A stretch of 53,377 nucleotides of DNA from UBA7374 sp049890275 (GTDB taxonomy: Bacteria > Verrucomicrobiota > Verrucomicrobiia > Opitutales > Coraliomargaritaceae), in NCBI GenBank assembly GCA_049890275.1, contig JBMHBT010000003.1, forward strand, positions 1-53,377, in the 5' to 3' direction. This document shows, one piece after another, positions 26,318 through 37,970 of this stretch (positions within the stretch are counted from its first letter, which is position 1; each line of letters opens with the position of its first letter). The position numbers and the translations under genes are program-made. Below the pieces are notes generated by a model. It made no database searches. It worked only from the letters and a program-made list of their open reading frames with translations, and was not told where the DNA came from.

Positions 26318-26389
26318 GTTTCATCGTCGATTGACTGGAAGCTCCCCCGACAAGCATCCGCACAGATTTCTAGAAATCGACGGTGAAAC
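26318..26389. repeat. Near-perfect 15-bp inverted repeat after the toxin gene
   Basis: GTTTCATCGTCGATT (26318-26332) pairs with AATCGACGGTGAAAC (26375-26389), with a single T.G pair when transcribed on the plus strand, around a 42-base spacer. It begins six bases after the toxin stop. No U-tract or target-site duplication is obvious. It may be an mRNA-end structure or a small mobile-element remnant. Confidence 0.6.
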
Positions 26390-26463
26390 CATATTTACAC
26401 GCTTTGAGACAGACTGCGCCTGGCGCCCTCCGACTGGAACGCATGCCACTTCTCTATTTGACT

Positions 26464-27117
26464 TTACTCAGCCGAACGCACCCGCGGCACATCGCGGGCG
26501 TCAAAGTGCAGGATGTACTTCTGCATAAAATAATCGTCTTCCAGCGCCTTATGCAGATCGATAGTCTTGCGCGGCTCGATACCGATGATCGCCAGTTCCT
26601 GCGCAAGGTTGCCCCCCTTCCAATAAAGCACACCGTTGGGAATCGAGTTGCGCTGTCCGCGACGCAAGTTGCCTCGGATCCAACTGAAAAACTCCGGTAG
26701 ATTTTTCACCGCCCGGCCCGTAATGAAGTCGAATTCCTTCTTTACCGCCTCCGCCCGGCCGTGACGCACCTCAACGTTGGCTAGGCCCAAACGCTCCGCA
26801 ATATCCGCTACCACTGCGATCTTCTTGCCCACGGAGTCGACTAATGTAAAACGCGCCTGCGGATAGCAAATCGCCATGATTAGCCCCGGAAAACCGCCGC
26901 CCGTCCCCACATCCATCAACCGCGCGCCCTGCATCAACTTCAAATGCGGCGTGATGGCCAGGCAGTGCGATAAGTGCCGTTCCTCCAGATGCTCAATGTC
27001 CTTGCGCGAAACCAGATTGACTTTGTCGTTCCACCCCCGCAGCAGAACCGCCCACTCAGCCAAAACATCCCAAGTGTCCTTTTCAATCTCCGGAAAACGT
27101 TTGCGCAGACTATCCAT
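26464..27117 (-). CDS. rsmG: 16S rRNA (guanine527-N7)-methyltransferase
   Basis: A 217-residue SAM-dependent methyltransferase that modifies G527 of 16S rRNA. Marks: LLRGWNDKVNLVSRKD, the HLSHCLA segment, the SAM loop DVGTGGGFPGL, TLVDSVGKK and FDFITGRAVKNL. Size is normal. It is not next to mnmG/parA as in many genomes. It is divergent from metH, with 109 bases between the start codons. Confidence 0.94.
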   Translation of the reverse strand: MDSLRKRFPEIEKDTWDVLAEWAVLLRGWNDKVNLVSRKDIEHLEERHLSHCLAITPHLKLMQGARLMDVGTGGGFPGLIMAICYPQARFTLVDSVGKKIAVVADIAERLGLANVEVRHGRAEAVKKEFDFITGRAVKNLPEFFSWIRGNLRRGQRNSIPNGVLYWKGGNLAQELAIIGIEPRKTIDLHKALEDDYFMQKYILHFDARDVPRVRSAE

Positions 27118-27194
27118 ACGATTCTACTTATTAAGAACGACAGTTCACCTAAGTTCACAAGACAACAATGTACTCTCTTAATAATTTTACTTGC

Positions 27195-27218
27195 ATCAAG
27201 ATATCAGGATACTTTGAT
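27195..27218. promoter_or_regulatory. Inverted repeat directly upstream of metH
   Basis: ATCAAGATATC (27195-27205) and GATACTTTGAT (27208-27218) are complementary at 9 of 11 positions around a two-base centre, ending eight bases before the metH ATG. The form resembles operators of ArsR-type regulators; SahR of that family controls methionine-cycle genes in some Proteobacteria. Any such link here is a guess. Confidence 0.45.
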
Positions 27219-27226
27219 ACGTATTT

Positions 27227-31111
<3,885 letters not shown>

Positions 31112-31113
31112 GC

Positions 31114-31725
31114 CTAAGAAACTACGTAGCCCTGAGCGAGCTTGACCGCGAACACCCCGAGGTTGCTCGCGGCGTGCGCGATCATGCAGGGGAAGAGTGA
31201 ACCTTGCGGGTTCCAAGGCCCGAAACGGACCGCATACCACCAGAGCGAATTGGCAAAGAGAATCCCCGTAGTGAAAAAGGCCTTGCTCGTGAAGGTCCAG
31301 GCAAAGCCGTCCTCCGTGCTCCAGAAGTGCCCGTGGATCAGCGCAAAAATAAGGGAAAAACTAACACAACTGCCGATTAGTGCAGCCCGGCCCTTGTTCT
31401 CCACCACGAGGAATCCGCGGAAGATGACTTCCTCGATCACGCCCGCCCCCAAGCTGGCAAAGAGAAAATACCAGAGCATTTCGCTCTGCTCCTCGACGAT
31501 TCCGAGGGCAAATTCCCCGCCCGTCTCCAAGGACAACAGCAAAAGAGAGCCGATCACTCCGATCACCGCTACGCCTGCGCCGAAACCCTTCGCTCCCGGC
31601 ATGGCTTTTGGATTAGGCGCGCCGGAGCGATCCGCCCGGCAGTCCCCAAGATACATGTGGAGGACGTAGGCCGCGATCCCCACATACGCGAGAATCATCA
31701 AGGGGCTTTCATTCAAGGCATCCAT
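31114..31725 (-). CDS. CPBP-family intramembrane metalloprotease
   Basis: A 203-residue protein with about five or six membrane segments. The active-site motifs are present: EEVIFRG with Glu98, Glu99 and Arg103, FALIHG with His131, and a late HAASN near residue 187. CPBP proteases include CAAX prenyl endopeptidase-like and bacteriocin-immunity proteins; the substrate is unknown here. It is convergent with metH, with only two bases between the stops. Confidence 0.85.
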   Translation of the reverse strand: MDALNESPLMILAYVGIAAYVLHMYLGDCRADRSGAPNPKAMPGAKGFGAGVAVIGVIGSLLLLSLETGGEFALGIVEEQSEMLWYFLFASLGAGVIEEVIFRGFLVVENKGRAALIGSCVSFSLIFALIHGHFWSTEDGFAWTFTSKAFFTTGILFANSLWWYAVRFGPWNPQGSLFPCMIAHAASNLGVFAVKLAQGYVVS

Positions 31726-31764
31726 TACCCGGGCAATTCAAAGTTCAACCGATCAAGCTTCCGC

Positions 31765-32136
31765 CTAAATATGGCGCGAATCCGCCTCATCCTTCTCCGT
31801 ATAGCCACTGTCCTGACGCTGGTGGTTAACCTCATTCTTTTTGCAATAGGCCGCGTACACGTCATCCGGGCTCATTCCCAGCACCTGCGCGATTGAAATC
31901 AGGAAGTGAAACAAATCGACCACCTCGACCTTTGCATTCTGCTCGTCGAACTCCTGGTACTTCGCCCACCACTTCCAGGGCACAGAGTCAATTAACTCAG
32001 CCATCTCCTGCTGCATAGCCCGAGAGTAGTTGAGTACCCACTTGGCCTTTTCCTCATCCGTCATATCATCGGTATTCACCCCGATCCGCTTATTCAAAGC
32101 ATCCTGCTGCGCGAAAATTTGATCCAATTTGTCCAT
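31765..32136 (-). CDS. Dimeric dUTPase-like nucleotide pyrophosphatase
   Basis: I place the start at the ATG at 32134-32136; the longer frame lacks family similarity. The 123-residue all-alpha protein belongs to the dimeric dUTPase / MazG superfamily. Metal-binding residues form the ExxE...ExxD pattern: Glu44 and Glu47 in QQEMAELIDS, Glu71 and Asp74 in VEVVDLFHF. WKWWAKYQEFD is typical of dimeric dUTPases. It should hydrolyse dUTP (or dCTP) to the monophosphate. A possible structured leader lies upstream. Confidence 0.82.
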   Translation of the reverse strand: MDKLDQIFAQQDALNKRIGVNTDDMTDEEKAKWVLNYSRAMQQEMAELIDSVPWKWWAKYQEFDEQNAKVEVVDLFHFLISIAQVLGMSPDDVYAAYCKKNEVNHQRQDSGYTEKDEADSRHI

Positions 32137-32163
32137 GGTAGATTGATTAGGTAGCGCAACACG

Positions 32164-32226
32164 CTTCGGCAAGCCCGAAGGTAGGGAACCGGACAACTTA
32201 GTTCTTGCCGCTGGCAAATTCCTACC
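32164..32226 (-). promoter_or_regulatory. Possible structured leader of the dUTPase gene
   Basis: Read on the minus strand, several helices can form in the gap between the dUTPase and the RGG-protein gene: an outer pair between 32219-32226 and 32180-32188 (GGTAGGAA with TTCCCTACC, one mismatch or bulge), TTGCC/GGCAA around three bases at 32205-32217, and CTTCGG/CCGAAG at 32164-32180. They lie 28 bases upstream of the dUTPase ATG. No known riboswitch class was recognised, and the pairing may be chance. Confidence 0.3.
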
Positions 32227-32403
32227 CTAACAATTTCTCACTCAGGTCGAGAATCTAAGGTAATGCCCTTCAAGTTTTTTACTTTGCACAGCCGACATCG
32301 ATCCATCCGTTCGGACAATGACCTGAAAACAACATGGCATCTGTAGTGGTGGACTGTTCCCGCTACCGACTGCCGCAAAACAACAATAGTAACCATCAGT
32401 ACA

Positions 32404-33108
32404 ATGCCTGAATTCGAAGAAAACCAACCCAATGCCAACTCGGCCCAGACCTATTCGCCGAGCGACGAGGCCAAACCACGCACCCGCCGCCGCAGCGGAG
32501 GATTCAAAAAAGAATACAACGAAGCTCCAAAAGGAAATATGGGAGAAATTGATCCCGCCGAAGCCTTCTCCACTGAGACTCTATCCAGCAATAAGCGCGC
32601 CGCAGCTCCCGAAGAACAAAGCATTTCCGAAGAACCAAAAGCGGAAAGTCAACCTACACCACGCCGCCAGCCAAGAGAAACGAGAGAAGAAGCCCCCCAA
32701 GGCAATCCGCAACCGGACGAGGCGACCCTCGCCGCTGTGAAGCGAGTCGAAGAGCGCATTGCCAAACGAAAAGCGGAGCGCGCAGCAAAAGCAGAAGCCC
32801 GGAGAAAAAATGCCCCCGAGCGCTCCGCACCAAAATCCTCCGGAAGAAATGTAAAGTCGTCTAAGCCGGCCGCAAAAACCGGACTGCTTGCGTCCATACT
32901 CAATCTTTTTGGCCTCGGCCCAAAACCAGCCAGCAAACCAAAAGGAAAAGCAAAAGGAAAGCCCGGCAATCGCAGTGACCGCCGAGACGGCCCCCGCGGA
33001 AGCGGCGGTAACCGCTCTCGCGGCGGACGCGGACGCTCCCGTAGTGGGCGCGGACGTGGACGCGGTGGCAACGGTCGTCAATCGGCCCAATCACGCGACA
33101 ACAATTAA
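32404..33108 (+). CDS. Disordered basic protein with an RGG-rich tail
   Basis: A 234-residue low-complexity protein. The first half is rich in Glu, Pro, Ser and Arg, with an Ala/Arg/Lys helix at about 105-140 (VKRVEERIAKRKAERAAKAE). A short hydrophobic patch follows (TGLLASILNLFGLG, about 158-172). The last ~50 residues are almost all Gly, Arg, Ser and Lys, with many RGG and GRG units. Such tails bind RNA in other proteins, though there is no folded RNA domain here. It ends 18 bases before murA and so could be co-transcribed with it. Function unknown. Confidence 0.75.
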   Translation: MPEFEENQPNANSAQTYSPSDEAKPRTRRRSGGFKKEYNEAPKGNMGEIDPAEAFSTETLSSNKRAAAPEEQSISEEPKAESQPTPRRQPRETREEAPQGNPQPDEATLAAVKRVEERIAKRKAERAAKAEARRKNAPERSAPKSSGRNVKSSKPAAKTGLLASILNLFGLGPKPASKPKGKAKGKPGNRSDRRDGPRGSGGNRSRGGRGRSRSGRGRGRGGNGRQSAQSRDNN

Positions 33109-33112
33109 TTTC

Positions 33113-33118
33113 AGGAGG
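33113..33118 (+). promoter_or_regulatory. Perfect Shine-Dalgarno site of murA
   Basis: AGGAGG lies eight bases before the murA ATG at 33127. Most other genes here lack so clear a site, so murA may be translated unusually well. It also settles the murA start. Confidence 0.85.
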
Positions 33119-33126
33119 CAACCTAC

Positions 33127-34422
33127 ATGGATGTTTTTCGCGTTACTGGAAATGGGCCACTGCGCGGATCGATTCGTGTAGGCGGAGCTAAAAATGCGGC
33201 TCTTCCCATCCTTGCCGCCTCCCTTCTCTCTGAGGAGACGGTGCGCTTGGAAAATGTTCCCGACCTGAGCGATATACGCTTCATGGTTGAAATTATGCGC
33301 CACGTCGGCGCTCGAGTGGAGTCTCCCGAACCCGGCGTTTGGGAAGTCACTGCGGCGCAGCTCACGCATGTGGCACCCTACGAACTGGTGCGCAAGATGC
33401 GTGCCTCCGTCTGCTTACTGGGTCCGCTGGTGGGTCGGCTCCGCCGCGCCGAAGTTTCCATTCCGGGGGGCTGCGTCATCGGCCCTAGACCAATCGACCT
33501 GCACCTCAAAGGGCTCGCCAAGCTCAATTGCAAAGTTTCCGTAGCAAGCGGTTATGTTCATGTCGATGCCAGCGAGATCAAAGGGGGGCCTGTTTTTCTA
33601 GGTGGACGGAGTGGATCCACCGTTACCGGCACTGCCAATATCGTTATGGCTGCTGTACTCGCTCCCGGCACGACCCGTATTGAATGTGCCGCCTGCGAAC
33701 CGGAAGTCGTCGATCTCTGCAACCTAATGGTCAAGATGGGCGCCCGCATCGAAGGCATCGGCAGCCCGGAATTACTCATCCACGGTGTTGAAAAACTCAA
33801 CGGTTGTACCCATCACGTGATCGCCGACCGCATTGAGGCCGGTACCTTTATCGCTGCCGCGGCCATGACTCGTGGCGAAGTGGAAGTCTGCGGCATCGCC
33901 CCAAACCTGCTCGGTGCCTTCCTTGATAAACTCGAAGAAGCGGGCCTACCCATGGTTAAAGGGGAGGACTCCATCCAAGTGAAACCCTACAAAGGCTCTC
34001 TGCGTCCGGTTGACGCCATAACCCTGCCGCATCCCGGTTTCCCAACCGATTTACAAGCGCAACTTTGTGCCCTGATGACCCAAACGGAAGGCCTCTCCAT
34101 CATAACAGAGCGCATCTATCCCAATCGATTTATGCACGTACCCGAACTCCAACGGATGGGTGCCGACATTGCCATCGAAGGTCCCAGCGCCATCATCAAA
34201 GGTGCCTCCACGCTCTCCGGCGCGCCGGTTATGGCCTCCGACTTGCGGGCTTCAGCGGCTCTTGTCATCGCTGCGATGGCGGCAGAAGGTGAAACATGGA
34301 TTCAGCGCATTTACCATCTCGACCGCGGATATGAACGCTTTGAGAAGAAGCTGACTACCCTCGGCGCGCGCATCGAGCGTCTTAATGACAAGGAAATGCC
34401 TTTGGAGCTTAGACAGGAATAA
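33127..34422 (+). CDS. murA: UDP-N-acetylglucosamine 1-carboxyvinyltransferase
   Basis: A 431-residue enzyme for the first committed step of peptidoglycan synthesis, adding enolpyruvate to UDP-GlcNAc. The N-terminus has the VGGAKNAALPIL motif. The reactive loop is PGGCVIGPRP, with the catalytic Cys116 that fosfomycin would modify. Other marks are DLHLKGLAKL, ADRIEAGTFIAAAA and DLRASAALVIAAMAA. Size is normal. Five bases separate it from ruvB, so they form one unit. Confidence 0.97.
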   Translation: MDVFRVTGNGPLRGSIRVGGAKNAALPILAASLLSEETVRLENVPDLSDIRFMVEIMRHVGARVESPEPGVWEVTAAQLTHVAPYELVRKMRASVCLLGPLVGRLRRAEVSIPGGCVIGPRPIDLHLKGLAKLNCKVSVASGYVHVDASEIKGGPVFLGGRSGSTVTGTANIVMAAVLAPGTTRIECAACEPEVVDLCNLMVKMGARIEGIGSPELLIHGVEKLNGCTHHVIADRIEAGTFIAAAAMTRGEVEVCGIAPNLLGAFLDKLEEAGLPMVKGEDSIQVKPYKGSLRPVDAITLPHPGFPTDLQAQLCALMTQTEGLSIITERIYPNRFMHVPELQRMGADIAIEGPSAIIKGASTLSGAPVMASDLRASAALVIAAMAAEGETWIQRIYHLDRGYERFEKKLTTLGARIERLNDKEMPLELRQE

Positions 34423-34427
34423 TCGGA

Positions 34428-35492
<1,065 letters not shown>

Positions 35493-35555
35493 AACTGCAT
35501 TCATTAGCCGCGTTTTTGTTCTTTCCAGATCGTCGGTATTACACAGCTTCAAGAC

Positions 35556-36122
35556 ATGGGTCGCAACTCCATCCACAAAATCAAGCGTACGCCGCGTTAT
35601 TCCTCCGGCTCTTCCGTTATTCACCTCGAAGATGAGTCGGATCTCCTTGCCCTGCTGGAACGGACAAAAAATCCCCTGCTGCTGCTGCTTGAAGGCGTGC
35701 AGGATCCCCACAATCTCGGAGCATGCCTCCGCACTGCATCCGGTGCCGGCGTGACGGCGGTCATCACCCCAACCAAAGGCGCCTGTGGACTGACCCACAC
35801 CGTGCGCGATGTCTCCTGCGGAGGTGCCGATGAAGTACCTTTTCTACAGGTAAAGAACACTAATATGCTTTTGCGCAAATTACGTGATTTGGACATTCAG
35901 ATCGTGGGCACGTCCGACCGCGGAGGAAAATCGATCTACGAAATCGATCTTACCGGACCGACCTGTATCGTCCTCGGCAGCGAAGGCTGGGGCTTGCGCA
36001 AAGTTACCGGTGACCACTGCGACCACCTCGTTAGTATCCCCATGGCGGGTCAGGTCGACTGCCTCAACGTCTCCGTTTCCGGCGGAGTCTGTCTTTACGA
36101 GGCTGTGCGCCAACGTCTCTAA
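35556..36122 (+). CDS. TrmH/SpoU-family RNA 2'-O-methyltransferase
   Basis: A 188-residue knotted methyltransferase. The three SpoU motifs are intact: PHNLGACLRTA (motif 1), VLGSEGWGLR (motif 2) and IPMAGQVDCLNVSVSGGVCLYE (motif 3). It resembles RlmB but is about 55 residues shorter because the N-terminal substrate-binding domain is almost absent. It may act on 23S rRNA G2251 or on another rRNA or tRNA position. The ATG at 35556 lies 63 bases after ruvB; an upstream extension has no family similarity. Confidence 0.87.
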   Translation: MGRNSIHKIKRTPRYSSGSSVIHLEDESDLLALLERTKNPLLLLLEGVQDPHNLGACLRTASGAGVTAVITPTKGACGLTHTVRDVSCGGADEVPFLQVKNTNMLLRKLRDLDIQIVGTSDRGGKSIYEIDLTGPTCIVLGSEGWGLRKVTGDHCDHLVSIPMAGQVDCLNVSVSGGVCLYEAVRQRL

Positions 36123-36173
36123 CCGCTTTTTCCTTTACGAGTCGGAAGGGGATTCCACAGTAAAACTTCTCAT

Positions 36174-37358
36174 ATGAATCCGATCGACGCTATCCGCACA
36201 AATATAGACACACTCCTCGGCGAGGATGAACTGCAGGAGCGCCTCCAATCTGGTCGGCCACTCCGCGTAAAACTCGGCGTTGATCCCACTCGGCCCGATC
36301 TCACCTTCGGCCACCTCGTGGTCTTTAATAAACTTCGCCAATTTCAAGAAATGGGTCATGAGGCCATTTTGATTATTGGTGATTTCACTACCTTGATCGG
36401 CGACCCTTCCGGAAGATCCAGTACGCGCCCCGTACTCACACGTGAAGATATTGAAGAAAACGCACACACCTATCTGGATCAGGCCTTTAAGATTCTCGAC
36501 CGTGAAAAAACCAAGGTTGTTTATAATAGCGAATGGTTCAACGATATGAGCTTCGAGGACTGCCTGAAGCTTGCCCGCAAGATGACTGTCGCCCGAATGC
36601 TCGAACGCGACGACTTTGCCAAGCGTTACGCAGGAAATGCACCGATTTCCATTATTGAATTCCTCTATCCACTAATTCAGGGCTACGATTCCCTTCACCT
36701 CGAAGCCGATATCGAGATCGGAGGTACCGACCAACTGTTTAATATGCTGGTTGGTCGCGCCCTGCAAAAGGACGCTGGAAAGCCAGAGCAGGCCGTCATT
36801 ACCATGCCACTACTCGTCGGTCTCGACGGCGTGAAAAAAATGTCCAAGAGCCAGGACAACTACATCGCCTTTACCGATGGGCCCAAAGATATGTTTGGCA
36901 AGGTCATGTCCATCAGTGACGACACCATGTGGACCTACTATCGCCTTCTGCTTGAAACCAGTGAAACCGAACTAGAGCCGATCCAAGCCGGGCACCCGAT
37001 GGAGGCGAAGAAGCAGCTCGCCTGCGCCCTCGTCGCACGCTTCCACTCGCCAGAGGCGGCCGCACACGAACGCCAGCAGTTTGAACAGGTGTTTTCCAAA
37101 AACAAAATCCCTGACGACATGCCCAGCTTTTCCTGGGAAACGCTTACCGATGGGTCTACGGAAAGCGCCAAACACGTCGACCTGATGGGAGCAACCGATC
37201 TTTTTGAAAGCAAAGGGGCCATCCGGCGATTAATCCAGCAGGGTGGTGTAAAAATCGATGGAGAAAAACAAGCCGACCCCAACGCAATTCTTCAACGCCC
37301 GGATAAAGAGCAGGTGCATCAAGCGGGAAAACGTGTGTTTTTTAAAATCCTTCCCTAA
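36174..37358 (+). CDS. tyrS: Tyrosine-tRNA ligase
   Basis: A 394-residue class I synthetase. The KMSKS motif is at residues 222-226. The HIGH-type motif reads TFGH at 44-47 (PDLTFGHLVVF), with Thr where His is usual. The tyrosine-binding pattern, IQGYDSLHLEADIEIGGTDQLFN-like, is intact. A short C-terminal S4-like RNA-binding domain (about 330-394; AIRRLIQQGGVKIDG) is present. Size and layout suggest the TyrZ-type branch. It follows the methyltransferase by 51 bases on the same strand. Confidence 0.95.
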   Translation: MNPIDAIRTNIDTLLGEDELQERLQSGRPLRVKLGVDPTRPDLTFGHLVVFNKLRQFQEMGHEAILIIGDFTTLIGDPSGRSSTRPVLTREDIEENAHTYLDQAFKILDREKTKVVYNSEWFNDMSFEDCLKLARKMTVARMLERDDFAKRYAGNAPISIIEFLYPLIQGYDSLHLEADIEIGGTDQLFNMLVGRALQKDAGKPEQAVITMPLLVGLDGVKKMSKSQDNYIAFTDGPKDMFGKVMSISDDTMWTYYRLLLETSETELEPIQAGHPMEAKKQLACALVARFHSPEAAAHERQQFEQVFSKNKIPDDMPSFSWETLTDGSTESAKHVDLMGATDLFESKGAIRRLIQQGGVKIDGEKQADPNAILQRPDKEQVHQAGKRVFFKILP

Positions 37359-37454
37359 TCCTGCGCAGATGCGCTTTACATCATTCCATCCGGAGGCTAA
37401 CTAAAACGTTTCCACTGACTCAGACAAAAACCAAACCACAAACTAAACTTTATC

Positions 37455-37928
37455 ATGGCACTCGCAATTGGTACACAAGCACCTGACTTCACCCTAAAAA
37501 CAAAAAATGCGGACGGGCTTGAAGACGTCACTCTTTCCGGAAACTTCGGTAAACAGAAGACTGTGCTGCTTTTCTTTCCACTCGCTTTTACCAGCGTCTG
37601 CATGGAAGAAATGTGTTCGGTCAATTCCGGACTGGACGCCTACACCAGCCTCAATGCTGCTGTTTATGGCATCTCGGTAGACAGCCCATTCACTTTGGAA
37701 AAAATGGCCGCAGTCGACAATCTGCAGTTTCCCCTTTTAAGCGATTTCAACAAAGATGTATCCGCCTCGTACGATGTCCTGTATGCGGACTTGCTTGGCT
37801 TCAAGGGTGTCTCCAAACGCTCCGCCTTTGTTATCGATGAACAAGGCAAGATCCTATACTCCGAATCTTCCGATGATCCCAAACAATTACCGGACTTTGA
37901 TGCCATCCAGTCTGCGCTGAAAGCCTAA
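37455..37928 (+). CDS. Peroxiredoxin (AhpE/BCP-like)
   Basis: A 157-residue thioredoxin-fold peroxidase that reduces peroxides. The peroxidatic site PxxxTxxC is FPLAFTSVC, Cys49, with a second Cys at 54 (EEMC) near enough to act as a resolving residue. It has the N-terminal IGTQAPDFTL motif and the GVSKRSAFVIDEQGKI strand. It lacks a signal peptide, so it is cytoplasmic. It lies between tyrS and aconitase; an electron donor is not encoded nearby. Confidence 0.92.
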   Translation: MALAIGTQAPDFTLKTKNADGLEDVTLSGNFGKQKTVLLFFPLAFTSVCMEEMCSVNSGLDAYTSLNAAVYGISVDSPFTLEKMAAVDNLQFPLLSDFNKDVSASYDVLYADLLGFKGVSKRSAFVIDEQGKILYSESSDDPKQLPDFDAIQSALKA

Positions 37929-37970
37929 AGCATCGATTCGCAAACTATAACCGCCCAGCCAGAACCATTC

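Noticed and set aside
26331..26528. A 65-codon frame after the toxin gene
   Set aside because: It overlaps the inverted repeat and the end of rsmG, and matches nothing I recognise.
27118..27226. Cobalamin or SAM riboswitch upstream of metH
   Set aside because: Only 109 bases separate rsmG and metH, too short for a B12 riboswitch, and no B12-box or SAM core is visible.
37345..37375. GCGCA/TGCGC hairpin after tyrS
   Set aside because: A five-base stem with a two-base loop and a short T run is too weak to call a terminator.
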